Source: a bacterium
Lineage (GTDB): Bacteria > Patescibacteriota > Minisyncoccia > UBA6257 > 2-01-FULL-56-20
Length of the DNA stretch: 30,816 nucleotides
NCBI GenBank assembly: GCA_021813155.1
Contig: JAKALK010000002.1
Span: 1-30,816 of the forward strand
Reading direction: 5' to 3'
Positions 15,630 to 23,997 of the stretch are shown here, one piece after another. The notes under the pieces were generated by a model, which was not told where the DNA came from, searched no databases, and saw only the letters and a program-made list of their open reading frames with translations. The position numbers and the translations under genes are program-made. Position 1 is the first letter of the stretch. The number at the start of each line of letters is the position of its first letter.

Positions 15630-15794
15630 ATGAGCAGTTGTAATGTGAGGTGTGGATTGTTTTTAACCGAGCCTGTTTTTTGGGTTTGGATTATAAGCAT
15701 CGTCGCCCTGATCGCTGTCGTCGCCCGCCGACGCCAAGTCAAACATCGTAAAGCGATCGCGCGCGATCAGATTGACGAAGGCTGGGATCTTTGA
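15630..15794 (+). CDS. Orphan membrane microprotein, 54 aa
   Basis: The chosen ATG at 15630 is preceded by an excellent ribosome binding site (GGGGAGG, 6 nt before the ATG). An upstream TTG at 15609 in the same frame would put that site inside the coding region. The protein has a short N-terminus with two Cys (SSCNVRCG), one membrane helix (about residues 10-32), and a highly basic then acidic cytosolic tail (RRRQVKHRKAIARDQIDEGWDL). The orientation is probably N-out, C-in. No family is recognised. It is flanked by a possible promoter and a strong terminator, like a free-standing expression unit. Confidence 0.65.
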   Translation: MSSCNVRCGLFLTEPVFWVWIISIVALIAVVARRRQVKHRKAIARDQIDEGWDL

Positions 15795-15816
15795 CCATGC
15801 GAATCTGGACGCTTTC

Positions 15817-15844
15817 AAAATGACGCTCAAAAGAGCGTCATTTT
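15817..15844. terminator. Bidirectional terminator between the microprotein gene and ychF
   Basis: A perfect 12-bp stem, AAAATGACGCTC with its complement, and an AAAA loop. The T-rich arm faces downstream on both strands, so it can end both convergent genes. Confidence 0.85.
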
Positions 15845-15860
15845 GCATTTTCACATTAAC

Positions 15861-16865
15861 TTAGCCGTGTCTTATGACGACCACATCGCCGTCTTCCATA
15901 ATATATTCCTTACCTTCAAGTTTGATCTGTCCTTTTTCACGGGCTTTAGACCAAGAACCAGCTTCGAGAAGTTTTTTCCAGTTTATAACTTCAGCGCGGA
16001 TAAATTTTTTCTCAAAATCAGTGTGAATGACGCCGGCAGCTTCGGGCGCCTTAGTTCCCATCTTAATTGTCCAACTCCTTGTTTCGTCCTCGCCAGTAGT
16101 CAAAAAACTTATGAGATTTAGGGTCTCGTAGGATTTTTTTATGAGTTCATCCAGTTTTTCAGCTTTAGATAAATCCATACAAATATAATCTCCACCAACC
16201 TCTTTGATTTTTTTCTTTAAGCTATCCCCTACCTGCGATTCTTCGCCGTTGATTAAATAGAGTTGTTTTTTAGCAGTTAAGAGCTGGAGCTCATTAACAA
16301 TTTCTTCACCGGCAAATTCCGTAGCGAGATGGTCTTTTAAAAGTTCCTGTTTAAGCTTGAGTAAAATTTCCAGATTTTTAGCCGCCTTTTTTCCTTCTAG
16401 AGTGGGAATACGGCTCTCTTTTTCTAGACTGCCGATTCTTTTTTCGATCGTTTCAAGGTCTTTAATAATTAGTTCGGTATTGATGATAGCCATATCTCGT
16501 TCCGGATTAACTGAACTCTCTATATGAATAATTTCAGGATTTTCGAATATTCTTAAAACAATGACAACAGCTTGTGTTTCTCGAATATGTGAAAGAAATT
16601 GGTTGCCGAGACCTTCGCCAGTTGAAGCACCTTTTACGAGTCCGGCAATGTCATAAAATTCCACAACGGCCGGGATTTTCTTTTTTGATTTACTAATCTC
16701 GGCTAATTTTTCGATACGTTCATCGGGAACAGGAACAATACCGATGTTTGGATCGATGGTAGCAAAAGGGTAATTGGCAATTAAAATATCCTGATTGGTT
16801 AGGATTTTGAATAAGGTTGACTTGCCGACGTTGGGTAGGCCTACAATGCCTATGGATAGTTTCAT
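15861..16865 (-). CDS. ychF: Redox-regulated ATPase/GTPase YchF
   Basis: 334 residues from the ATG at 16865 (MKLSIGIVGLPNVGKSTLF). A longer in-frame extension lacks family similarity and runs into the upstream terminator. Motifs: P-loop GLPNVGKST (about 9-17), the switch region YPFATIDPN, the DIAG G3 motif, a relaxed G4 (INGEE, consistent with YchF preferring ATP), and a C-terminal TGS domain (SWTIKMGTKAPEAAGVIH). YchF binds ribosomes and is linked to stress responses. Slightly shorter than the usual 363 residues. An AATAAT box ends 7 nt before the ATG, possibly another leaderless start. Confidence 0.96.
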   Translation of the reverse strand: MKLSIGIVGLPNVGKSTLFKILTNQDILIANYPFATIDPNIGIVPVPDERIEKLAEISKSKKKIPAVVEFYDIAGLVKGASTGEGLGNQFLSHIRETQAVVIVLRIFENPEIIHIESSVNPERDMAIINTELIIKDLETIEKRIGSLEKESRIPTLEGKKAAKNLEILLKLKQELLKDHLATEFAGEEIVNELQLLTAKKQLYLINGEESQVGDSLKKKIKEVGGDYICMDLSKAEKLDELIKKSYETLNLISFLTTGEDETRSWTIKMGTKAPEAAGVIHTDFEKKFIRAEVINWKKLLEAGSWSKAREKGQIKLEGKEYIMEDGDVVVIRHG

Positions 16866-16914
16866 TGGCGCAATTATTGAATGTTTAAGTGTTGTAATGT
16901 TAGCGAATAGGATT

Positions 16915-16957
16915 GAAAAAGAAAAGACCCCTCCCTGCAAACACACGCAGGGAGGGG
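16915..16957 (-). terminator. Rho-independent terminator of the 215-residue orphan gene
   Basis: On the minus strand a perfect 11-bp stem (CCCCTCCCTGC/GCAGGGAGGGG) with an 8-nt loop is followed by TCTTTTCTTTTT. It separates this gene from ychF. Confidence 0.88.
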
Positions 16958-17000
16958 CTGAGCGAATGAGGAATTATCCTCTTTATTGACAGGCGCAGAT

Positions 17001-17648
17001 TCATGGAGCCCATAAATCAAGAGAGACGACAATGCTTCCATCTTCCCACTTATGGGCTCCTAGGGGGTAAGCATCCACTGACCACGAGCTGTAACCATGG
17101 ACAACCACCTCCCGAAGTTCGCCGTTTCTATCCCGAGCGAAGAAGATGTTGTCAAATCCAGCTTTGGATATACAGCATCGCTGACTTATGTTGATACGGT
17201 ACATTAGCCACCATATCTCTCCGAGGGTGACTTCCGCATTATCTTCTCCATGGAGATCGGCGATGATTTCGATGCCTGTAGCACACCTGATGAGCGTAGA
17301 TGAAGCCAGCGCTCTTTCCGGCAGTAAACATTCTTCCTTGCCGGCGAACCATTTTCTGAATTTCGTACTGTACGCGACCTTCATACCCCACGGCGGAGTT
17401 TCAGAAAAGAACATCTCATCTGCACGAAACGGCCTTAAAAATGATACGGTATCAGAAGGCTTGAGTACATTCAGAGTGTGGCCTTGGGGTAAACTTATCG
17501 TAGTCCAACAAGGTTCTTTGCGAAGGAATTTAGGAATTTCTTTGATCCACTCTGGTCCGTTTTTCCCTGCAAGCTTGCTCACAAGGTCGAGAAGCGGTCC
17601 GCCCCAGAGTTCGCGGAGCACTTTGATGCCGAGCATGTCGGATGGCAT
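17001..17648 (-). CDS. Orphan soluble protein, 215 aa
   Basis: The ATG at 17648 is chosen because AAAGGAG lies 6 nt before it; an in-frame TTG at 17714 would bury that site. No signal peptide or membrane helix is seen. The protein starts with an amphipathic segment (GIKVLRELWGGPLLDLVSKL, then KFLRKEPCW) and is rich in Trp and aromatic residues, with a beta-rich C-terminal half ending DGSIVVSLDLWAP. I associate the LWGGPLLDL...FLRKEPCW opening with uncharacterised Parcubacteria proteins, from memory and unverified. It has its own ribosome binding site and terminator and stands between ychF and the pilus operon. Function unknown. Confidence 0.7.
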   Translation of the reverse strand: MPSDMLGIKVLRELWGGPLLDLVSKLAGKNGPEWIKEIPKFLRKEPCWTTISLPQGHTLNVLKPSDTVSFLRPFRADEMFFSETPPWGMKVAYSTKFRKWFAGKEECLLPERALASSTLIRCATGIEIIADLHGEDNAEVTLGEIWWLMYRINISQRCCISKAGFDNIFFARDRNGELREVVVHGYSSWSVDAYPLGAHKWEDGSIVVSLDLWAP

Positions 17649-17854
17649 GGTCAGCTCCTTTCGGTTCGAGTTTCTGCTGTTTGACTTGGCCTTAGTGGTT
17701 TCGCCCCAGCTCAAAGAGATCCACTTTTTACTAACTTATGTAAATCACTATGGGCTGAGGTGAAATTTATATATTATCAAGCTGCTAGATTTTACTTTTA
17801 TCACTATTTGTTAAATTTGTCTATATTTTGACGACTAAACTACTTCTTGGATCT
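17649..17854. other. Leader and intergenic region upstream of the 215-residue gene
   Basis: AT-rich and without a convincing reading frame. Several TATAAT-like strings occur on the minus strand but none has a good -35 partner. A GTGG...CCAC pairing (about 17696-17726) could form a weak stem in the mRNA leader. Confidence 0.4.
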
Positions 17855-17876
17855 AAAAACCACCTAAAGAGGTGGT
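17855..17876 (-). terminator. Terminator after the major pilin gene
   Basis: On the minus strand ACCACCT-CTTT-AGGTGGT followed by TTTTAGAT. It ends transcripts from pilA and any read-through from the pilB operon. Confidence 0.8.
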
Positions 17877-17915
17877 CTCTAGATTTCTCATCTTTTTTGT
17901 TTACTGAACTAAATC

Positions 17916-18392
17916 TTAGCGGGTAACGCTGATTGTCGCGCTTTGTTCCGCATTCGGAGCGCAAACTGTTACTCGGCTGTTTGAAGTTTTATCTATAAAA
18001 TATCCCGCACCATTACCCGTAGAAACGCTTGGGTCAGTTGGAACGGCCACAATATATTTTTCATTTAAAGTAAGAACCGAAAGGTCAACTAGCGAGGATG
18101 AAGCACAAGTTGAAGTTGCTACTCCAGTCTTGCAAATTTCATTAGCAGCGCTGGAGCAAGGAGTGGTGGTGGTGATTGATGTCGGAAGAGCGCCATTCGC
18201 ATCTAGCGCATATTGATAGACTGCATTGATGATCGTGTTTACGTCCGCTCGTCTTTGGGCATTTCTAGTGTCACCCAATTGTTTGCTTGGGTTAACCGCT
18301 ATAATAACAATCCCGGCTAAAATCGAAATGCCGGCTACGACCAGCAATACTTCAAGTAGGGTGAATCCTTTTTTGGTTTGTTTATTTTTCAT
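17916..18392 (-). CDS. pilA: Major type IV pilin-like prepilin
   Basis: 158 residues. Class III signal peptide MKNKQTKKG followed by FTLLEVLLVVAGISIL; cleavage is expected between Gly9 and Phe10, and Glu5 of the mature protein is present. The hydrophobic helix continues to about residue 33 and then NPSKQLGDTRNAQRRADVNTI, typical of major pilins. The globular domain is Ser/Thr/Ala-rich with four Cys and a YFIDKTSNSRVTVCAP segment. It would be processed by a prepilin peptidase (not in this window) and polymerised by the PilB/PilC machinery encoded upstream. Its own promoter (extended TATAAT) and terminator fit a need for higher expression than the minor pilins. The gene symbol is by role. Confidence 0.85.
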   Translation of the reverse strand: MKNKQTKKGFTLLEVLLVVAGISILAGIVIIAVNPSKQLGDTRNAQRRADVNTIINAVYQYALDANGALPTSITTTTPCSSAANEICKTGVATSTCASSSLVDLSVLTLNEKYIVAVPTDPSVSTGNGAGYFIDKTSNSRVTVCAPNAEQSATISVTR

Positions 18393-18398
18393 ATGTAA

Positions 18399-18404
18399 AT
18401 TATA
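18399..18404 (-). promoter_or_regulatory. Extended -10 box of pilA, leaderless geometry
   Basis: TGT-TATAAT on the minus strand, 6 nt, then the ATG at 18392, which places the expected +1 on the A of the ATG. No ribosome binding site. Confidence 0.72.
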
Positions 18405-18454
18405 ACATTATTTTTGTATTCAAGCGCGGGGGCTGTGGATTACTCCTAACGCTT

Positions 18455-18865
18455 TTAAAAATCCGCGACCTCTTTCCAGGAAGTAATTATAATACGAGGT
18501 TGAATTTGATTTACGCTGACTAAAACCTTCCGAATTGCCGAACCAGAGGTACTTGAGGCGCTAATAAGGCGATTTTGCCCTCCTTGATCGACAACTGAAT
18601 AACTGCAGCCACCTTGATTAAAATTTAAGCTGCCGGCACCAGAAAAAATTGGAGTCTCCCTGATTTTTTCCAGGGCTTCTTCGGCGCAGGAATCAGCAAT
18701 AATTCTGGCTGCTTTTGAAGCTTCGAAGTCGACTGCAGTTTTTGATGAGTTGACTCCGGTTGTTAAAAGAGTAATAGCCACAGCTAAACTAACCGCGCCC
18801 ACAACAAGGACACTAATTAAAGTAATAAAGCCAGAATTATTATTTGAATAATAAAAAATTTTCAT
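18455..18865 (-). CDS. PilX/GspK-like minor prepilin
   Basis: 136 residues. After a short leader ending NNNSG comes a hydrophobic helix FITLISVLVVGAVSLAVAITLL. Unlike its neighbours, position 5 of the mature protein is Ile, not Glu; lack of Glu5 is characteristic of GspK-type pilins at the filament tip. The soluble part has ARIIADSCAEEALEKIRE and a second Cys in GGCSYSVV, which could form a disulfide. It overlaps the preceding prepilin gene (ATGA) and lies upstream of pilA. Confidence 0.75.
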   Translation of the reverse strand: MKIFYYSNNNSGFITLISVLVVGAVSLAVAITLLTTGVNSSKTAVDFEASKAARIIADSCAEEALEKIRETPIFSGAGSLNFNQGGCSYSVVDQGGQNRLISASSTSGSAIRKVLVSVNQIQPRIIITSWKEVADF

Positions 18866-19380
18866 CTAAAGCTCGCCGAACTGATAAAAGTTTTGGTGTA
18901 GTCATACTCGCTTTTTGCACCAGGATTTACATGCGAAAGCGTGAATCTAACCCGAATGGAACTAGAGGTATTTAGTCTCGCCAAATTTTCAAAGATTAGA
19001 TTAGAACCAACAACTAGTGGAGAAGTAAGCGGCAAGGGCGAGCTACTCCCCTCTTGAATGTAAATTGTAGAGCTAACTAGGCGGAAAATTGTCGGATTGG
19101 AGCTGGTTGCGACGACAGTCAAAGTAAGAGAAGAAGAACTTAATCCTGGGAGAGGGCCGATGACCCCTTCGGCATTTCGAATGGTTTGAGTGATTAATTG
19201 GGCAACTTGGATACCTTGATTTTCAACTTCAGTAATGGCTTGATTTTCTACTCTTGTTGATAAGGTGATCCCAATAAAGAGCGAAAGGCCCGCAAGGATC
19301 ATCGCAGAAAGGCCAGTGTAAAGAATCACCTCAACTAAAGTGAAACCACTTGTTTTTTTGATTAGTTTGATTTGTTTCAT
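18862..19380 (-). CDS. PilW/GspJ-like minor prepilin
   Basis: 172 residues from the ATG at 19380, 4 nt after the upstream stop; a longer start at 19404 would overlap that gene. Class III leader MKQIKLIKKTSG then FTLVEVILYTGLSAMILAGLSLF, with Glu5. The soluble domain contains ENQGIQVAQLITQTIRNAEGV, common in PilW/GspJ-type minor pilins, then beta-strand-rich sequence. It probably helps build the tip complex that primes pilus assembly. Confidence 0.78.
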   Translation of the reverse strand: MKQIKLIKKTSGFTLVEVILYTGLSAMILAGLSLFIGITLSTRVENQAITEVENQGIQVAQLITQTIRNAEGVIGPLPGLSSSSLTLTVVATSSNPTIFRLVSSTIYIQEGSSSPLPLTSPLVVGSNLIFENLARLNTSSSIRVRFTLSHVNPGAKSEYDYTKTFISSASFR

Positions 19381-19384
19381 GTTT

Positions 19385-20758
19385 TTATTCGGGCGCAATA
19401 ACAATTAACTCTCCAGTGTTTAGGGGGGTGGCTAAGAATACGCGATTCAAGGTTGGAGAATAAGCAACTCCATTCGGAGTAAAGGCCAAGTTTAGGCTAC
19501 CGAAAAGAGTTGGAGTAGCAAAGTTTCGGATATCGACAACTTGAAATTCTTGGCTTGCGTTCGCAGTTGCTAAAAATACCAAAGAGTTAGAACCATCTGT
19601 CACTAACTCATTAATAGTTCCACCGACTCCGAGGCTGCCACGTAGAACAGGGCTAGTTGGCGCTGTAATGTCGATCGTGCGCAAGTTGGTGCCCTGACCA
19701 ATCAAAAGAGAAGATCCAAACCCCCAAATTGCGGTGGCGTCAACCGTGCCTGGAAGATCGAGTGACGCTACAAAAGCCGGGGTAAGTGGATTGGCAATAT
19801 TTACAACCTGGAGTTCCTGTGTGTTGTGGCCTGATGCGATGTAGGCATAGTTTCCAGAAACAAAAATTTCATTGGCATTAGCATTTAGATTAAGTGAGCC
19901 GTACAGGCTTGGCGCGGCTGGGTTGATGGCGTTAATGACAATTAATTCATCTGAGGTACTGGAGAGTCGAACGAGGTAAACAGTAGTTCCGACAACATAA
20001 ACCCCAACCGCGTCGGCGGTGCCAGCGGCGTTAAAGGTTCCGACAACTGATGGCGATAGCGGATTTGAGATGTTAATTATTTGGAGTTCTTGGTTGTTGT
20101 CGCGAGAGGCAACGTAGGCGTAATTTCCCGAGACTGCAATATTTGCAGGGATTCCAGTTAGACTCAAAGAGCCCGCTAAGATTGGATTCGCTGGATTTGA
20201 AATATCCACTATAGCAAAGTCGGGAGTGCCGTCATTTCTTATTAGATATGCATAGTTGCCTTGAACTTGAACTTTTAAGCCGTCATTAATTCCAGCTAGA
20301 TCCAAGCTGGCGCCCTGAGTAGGTACCACCCAAGGAAGCGGAAATGGCCATTTTGTAATGCGAGCAGATAAAGAAACTTGCCCTTGACGACCTAATCTCT
20401 CGTTCCAAGTGACAGTCGAAGTTACTATTTTGATACCAGAACTTACGGTTCCGATTTGAATTTGGCGAGTAAAAATGTCGAAGACATCTGCCGCGCCGGA
20501 TAATACCCAGCGTCCACTTGACGAAGAAAGACCATAAGTACCATCAATAAGATTTGCAAAGTTCTCATCGCGTAGATTGCGAACGGCCTCTATGGCTTCT
20601 TCGGCGATAAGGGTTGCTCTATCTCGCGTGGTAGCTATCGAGGTACCTTCACGCGCGTAGATAATAGCTCCAATCAGCGTTGTTACAACTAAACCAAAAA
20701 TTGATGCCGCCAAAACCGCTTCGATTAAAGAAAAACCACTTTTTTGCTCAAGCTTCAT
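19385..20758 (-). CDS. Minor prepilin fused to a seven-bladed LVIVD-type beta-propeller
   Basis: 457 residues from the ATG at 20758 (MKLEQKSG then FSLIEAVLAASIFG, class III leader with Glu5). A start at 20794 would overlap the upstream gene by 29 nt. Residues 1 to about 140 are a PilV/GspI-like pilin. From about 148 to the end there are about 43-residue repeats of the form NYAY-(V/L)-x7-ELQ(I/V)(I/V)(N/D)I(S/A)NP-x3-P-x-GSL-L. Six full blades and a final partial one are seen; a spare outer strand (GASLDLAG) before the first blade would close the ring as a seventh blade. The propeller would be displayed outside the cell at the tip of the filament, which suggests adhesion or ligand binding. It is the second prepilin after pilC. 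Confidence 0.85.
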   Translation of the reverse strand: MKLEQKSGFSLIEAVLAASIFGLVVTTLIGAIIYAREGTSIATTRDRATLIAEEAIEAVRNLRDENFANLIDGTYGLSSSSGRWVLSGAADVFDIFTRQIQIGTVSSGIKIVTSTVTWNERLGRQGQVSLSARITKWPFPLPWVVPTQGASLDLAGINDGLKVQVQGNYAYLIRNDGTPDFAIVDISNPANPILAGSLSLTGIPANIAVSGNYAYVASRDNNQELQIINISNPLSPSVVGTFNAAGTADAVGVYVVGTTVYLVRLSSTSDELIVINAINPAAPSLYGSLNLNANANEIFVSGNYAYIASGHNTQELQVVNIANPLTPAFVASLDLPGTVDATAIWGFGSSLLIGQGTNLRTIDITAPTSPVLRGSLGVGGTINELVTDGSNSLVFLATANASQEFQVVDIRNFATPTLFGSLNLAFTPNGVAYSPTLNRVFLATPLNTGELIVIAPE

Positions 20759-20765
20759 TTTGCAA

Positions 20766-21212
20766 TTAAAACGTAATTGTGCCTTTTTCTCCAATTAACA
20801 AGTTTCTAGAGTCGAGATTGCTGTTGGTTAAAGTTAATGTCCCAGTAGGTTGCGGCAGTCCATAGAGTTTACTGAATATAATCTCTGAGGTGCCAGTTGC
20901 AGTGATAGTTGGAGAAAACTCGTAGGTTTCGTCAAAACTCGGGTCTCGTGTTATAAAACTAGAACCTTTGAAAATGGTGGCGGTAGTTGTCCCAATTTTG
21001 ACACCCCAAGAAGAATCGCCGCTTACCGATTGGGCCAAGATTTGAGATCGCCGAAAATTTTGAGCAAGGCTTAAGGTCACAAGGTCAAGTTGGTTTTTTT
21101 GCTCAAACGATTGATACAATGGCACGAGAATGACTCCGGCTATAGCAATAAGCGAGACGGAGACTAAAATTTCGGTAAGGGTGAATCCGCACTCATTACT
21201 TCGAATCTTCAT
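20766..21212 (-). CDS. FimT/GspH-like minor prepilin
   Basis: 148 residues. Class III leader MKIRSNECG then FTLTEILVSVSLIAIAGVIL, with Glu5. The following helix SFEQKNQLDLVTLSLAQNFRRSQILAQS and the glycine-containing beta region (WGVKIGTTTATIF) are like GspH/FimT. Unusually it has a Cys immediately before the cleavage Gly. It starts 5 nt after the pilC stop. Confidence 0.8.
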   Translation of the reverse strand: MKIRSNECGFTLTEILVSVSLIAIAGVILVPLYQSFEQKNQLDLVTLSLAQNFRRSQILAQSVSGDSSWGVKIGTTTATIFKGSSFITRDPSFDETYEFSPTITATGTSEIIFSKLYGLPQPTGTLTLTNSNLDSRNLLIGEKGTITF

Positions 21213-21217
21213 AAACC

Positions 21218-22330
21218 TTATTTATTTAAACCTCCAATAAGGCTATAGATCGGTAAAATAACAGAAAGAGCAACAGCCAATACTCCCAGCCAAACAATTA
21301 CCAAGAGGATTGGCTCCAAAATGACCGCTAGATTTTTAGTGGTGTCGGAAGCTTTTTTTTCAAAAATTTCGCCGACTTTCCGAAGAGAATCAGCGAGACG
21401 TCCAGATTCTTCGCCGGCGGCAATCATCTGTTGGATTGGAAGCGATATCAAGTGGTTAGAATTCTTAAAATTTGAAAAGGCTTCCCGAAACGAGATTCCC
21501 TCTTCTATACTGTCTCTTAGGTGAATATAGAGTTTTTGATACGGCCTGAGAGCGGTAGCGTCTTTTAAGGAGTCGATGGCGCTTGTAACTAAAAGTCCTG
21601 CCCCAAGAAGGGTCCCCAGTACAAAACCGAAACGAGTAAGCTCAACTTCTTGAACTAATTTCTTAATACCCGGAATGTAAAGAAGGATACCTTGCCCGAT
21701 AAATCGAGTACGCGGGAAAATAAAGAACAAATAAACAAGGCTTGCGAGTACAACAATAAAAAGCGGAACGTAAAAACTGCCGTAACTTTTCAAGAAATTC
21801 CCGAAAATGATAATAGCTTTAGTGAGAACAGGAAGCTTAAGTTTGAGTTGCCCAAAAACAATTGCGAGACGAGGCAAAACAAACCAAGCGATACTAATAC
21901 CGATAATTAACGTCAGCGAAAAAACCAGAACTGGATAGATCATTGCTGACCGAATCTTGGATTTTAACTCTCGATCTTTTTGTGCTTGAGCTGCAACTAT
22001 CCCGAGGTTTTCGGGTAAACGACCGCTTTCTTCACCCAATTTAATAAGGTAAATGATGTGGGGCGGAATAATATGAGTATTGTCGAGGGCGTGCCAGAGA
22101 GTTGACCCGCCCTCAATCTCAGTTTCTAAGCGACTTATGATTCTCTTCATTTTAACCGAATGAAGTTCGATTTTGATGGCCTGAACAGCAGAAAGAATGT
22201 CCATCCCGGAATTCAGGAGGACTGATAAATTTTCAATAAAGTAGTCTTTCTCCCGACCAATCCCAAAGGTCGACAGAAGGCCTCTTTTGTTTTCAGATTT
22301 TCCGTTTTCTTGCGTGCTGTTCTCTTTCAT
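21218..22330 (-). CDS. pilC: Type IV pilus/type II secretion inner-membrane platform protein PilC/GspF
   Basis: 370 residues with two T2SF repeats. The first has ENLSVLLNSGMDILSAVQAI and LIKLGEESGRLPENL, the second RFGFVLGTLLGAGLLVTSAI and MIAAGEESGRLADSL. Membrane helices lie at about 131-153, 175-200 and 340-366. PilC is the platform on which the PilB motor turns pilin into filament. The start overlaps the pilB stop by one base (TAATG). Confidence 0.95.
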   Translation of the reverse strand: MKENSTQENGKSENKRGLLSTFGIGREKDYFIENLSVLLNSGMDILSAVQAIKIELHSVKMKRIISRLETEIEGGSTLWHALDNTHIIPPHIIYLIKLGEESGRLPENLGIVAAQAQKDRELKSKIRSAMIYPVLVFSLTLIIGISIAWFVLPRLAIVFGQLKLKLPVLTKAIIIFGNFLKSYGSFYVPLFIVVLASLVYLFFIFPRTRFIGQGILLYIPGIKKLVQEVELTRFGFVLGTLLGAGLLVTSAIDSLKDATALRPYQKLYIHLRDSIEEGISFREAFSNFKNSNHLISLPIQQMIAAGEESGRLADSLRKVGEIFEKKASDTTKNLAVILEPILLVIVWLGVLAVALSVILPIYSLIGGLNK

Positions 22331-23976
22331 TAATCATATGGCGAAGCAACCCTAAGAAGTTCTTCTAATGAAGTGACACCCTGCTTGGCTTTTTCAAGTC
22401 CATCAGCGAAAAGTGAGTGATTCCCTTGGCGCCTAGAAATTTCAATGATTTGCTTACTTGATGGCTCTTGAAGAATGAGATCTTGGATTTCTTTGGTGGC
22501 AGGTATAAATTCAAAAATAGCGGTGCGACCCTTGTAGCCGGTACCCGCACAGAGATCACAGCCCTTGCCGCGGTAAAGAGTGGCAGGGAATTTTTGGAAA
22601 TAATTATTAACATTGGGAACAATTTTCTTTAATTGTTCCTCTTCAAATGAAACGCTTAGACGACAATTTTCGCAGATTTTACGGACAAGACGTTGAGCTA
22701 TAATGAGTTCAAGCGTCGAAGCGATTAAAAATGGTTCAACTCCCATATCAATTAAACGAGGGATTGTAGTTGCGGCATTATTAGCGTGGAAGGTGGAAAG
22801 AAGAAGATGACCGGTTAAAGCCGCATTTACGGCAATTGTGGCGGTATCTGGTCCTCTAATTTCTCCGACTAAAATAACATCGGGGTCTTGTCTTAAAATT
22901 GAAGGGAGGCCCTTCGAAAAAGTTAGGTCAGTTTGACGATTAACTTGAATTTGGTTAATCCCAAGTATTTTGTACTCAACCGGGTCTTCAATCGTCATAA
23001 TATGAACTTCGGGGCGGTTTAATATCTTTATGAGCGAATAAAGAGTAGTGGTTTTTCCGGAACCAGTTGGTCCAGTTACTAGAATCATGCCAAATGGTCT
23101 GTGGGCGGAATTAAGAACAAGTTTTTGGTCGGCGTCTGAAAGCCCAAGATCAGCCAAGGTAAACCCTCGAACGTATTCAGCTAAAATCCGAATTGCTATC
23201 TTTTCTCCATCTAATGTGGGCACAATTGAAATGCGAAGGTCGATAGCTTTGTTTTGGCGGATGTAGCGGATAGCTCCATCTTGAGCAGAAAAATGTTCGT
23301 CAATACGAAGATGAGCCTGGACTTTGATGCGATTCAAAATATTGCCGTAGTAATCCTTGGGAATTTTTCCCATCTCCCAAAGAACGCCGTCAATACGAAA
23401 ACGGACGTTGACGTCTTTTTCCATTGGTTCAAAGTGGATATCCGACGCATGGTAAGCCAGCGCATCTTCAAGAATTTCCTCAATTATGCCGGGGGCAACT
23501 TGTTTCTGCTCTTTAATAATTTTAATAAAGCGAGTTTCTAAGTTTTGCCTATAATTAATAAAAGCCTCTTCAACGTCTTCCGGCAAAGAATAGGCTAAGG
23601 TAATTTTTTTACCTGGGAAGACGGATTGAACTTGGCTGATAACATCGTTGTGTTCAGGATTGTCGGTCGCAATAACTACATCCTTGTTATCTTCCCTGAA
23701 AAACACAGCTCGGTATTTTTCAGCGATAACTTGAGGTATTTTTAGAATTTGTTCCTTAGGTGGTTGATTAGTACTTAAGTCGGCGTAAGGGGTGTGTAAA
23801 AATTCAGCAATTGCTTGGCCCAAAATATTTTTTGCTATAATACCATCTTTTACAAGCGCTTCTCTTAAACTAATTTCATTTTTCTTGGCAAACGTTTCGG
23901 CTTTTATAATATTCTCCGGGGTGACGTAGTTGCCTTTAAGGAGAATGTCTTTTAAGTTCTGGTCTTCAATTTTCAT
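22330..23976 (-). CDS. pilB: Pilus assembly/type II secretion ATPase PilB/GspE
   Basis: 548 residues. The N-terminal MshEN-type domain (about 1-145) is followed by the secretion ATPase: ASDIHFEP, Walker A GPTGSGKTT (302-310), Asp box IEDPVEY, Walker B DVILVGEIRGPDT, His box TFHANNAATT, and the four-Cys zinc module (Cys435, Cys438, Cys473, Cys476) typical of PilB/GspE rather than PilT. It powers filament extension at the cytoplasmic face. It is the first gene of the pil operon in the window. No retraction ATPase, prepilin peptidase or pilMNOQ is nearby. Confidence 0.96.
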   Translation of the reverse strand: MKIEDQNLKDILLKGNYVTPENIIKAETFAKKNEISLREALVKDGIIAKNILGQAIAEFLHTPYADLSTNQPPKEQILKIPQVIAEKYRAVFFREDNKDVVIATDNPEHNDVISQVQSVFPGKKITLAYSLPEDVEEAFINYRQNLETRFIKIIKEQKQVAPGIIEEILEDALAYHASDIHFEPMEKDVNVRFRIDGVLWEMGKIPKDYYGNILNRIKVQAHLRIDEHFSAQDGAIRYIRQNKAIDLRISIVPTLDGEKIAIRILAEYVRGFTLADLGLSDADQKLVLNSAHRPFGMILVTGPTGSGKTTTLYSLIKILNRPEVHIMTIEDPVEYKILGINQIQVNRQTDLTFSKGLPSILRQDPDVILVGEIRGPDTATIAVNAALTGHLLLSTFHANNAATTIPRLIDMGVEPFLIASTLELIIAQRLVRKICENCRLSVSFEEEQLKKIVPNVNNYFQKFPATLYRGKGCDLCAGTGYKGRTAIFEFIPATKEIQDLILQEPSSKQIIEISRRQGNHSLFADGLEKAKQGVTSLEELLRVASPYD

Positions 23977-23997
23977 CTTAAAATTGTGGATTTTATG

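Noticed and set aside
17655..17730. Possible riboswitch in the leader of the 215-residue gene
   Set aside because: Only a short GTGG/CCAC pairing is visible; no known riboswitch core could be matched and the promoter is unclear.
17188..17763. 191-codon plus-strand frame overlapping the 215-residue orphan
   Set aside because: The minus-strand gene has a good ribosome binding site and terminator; the plus-strand frame has neither and its product looks like random translation.
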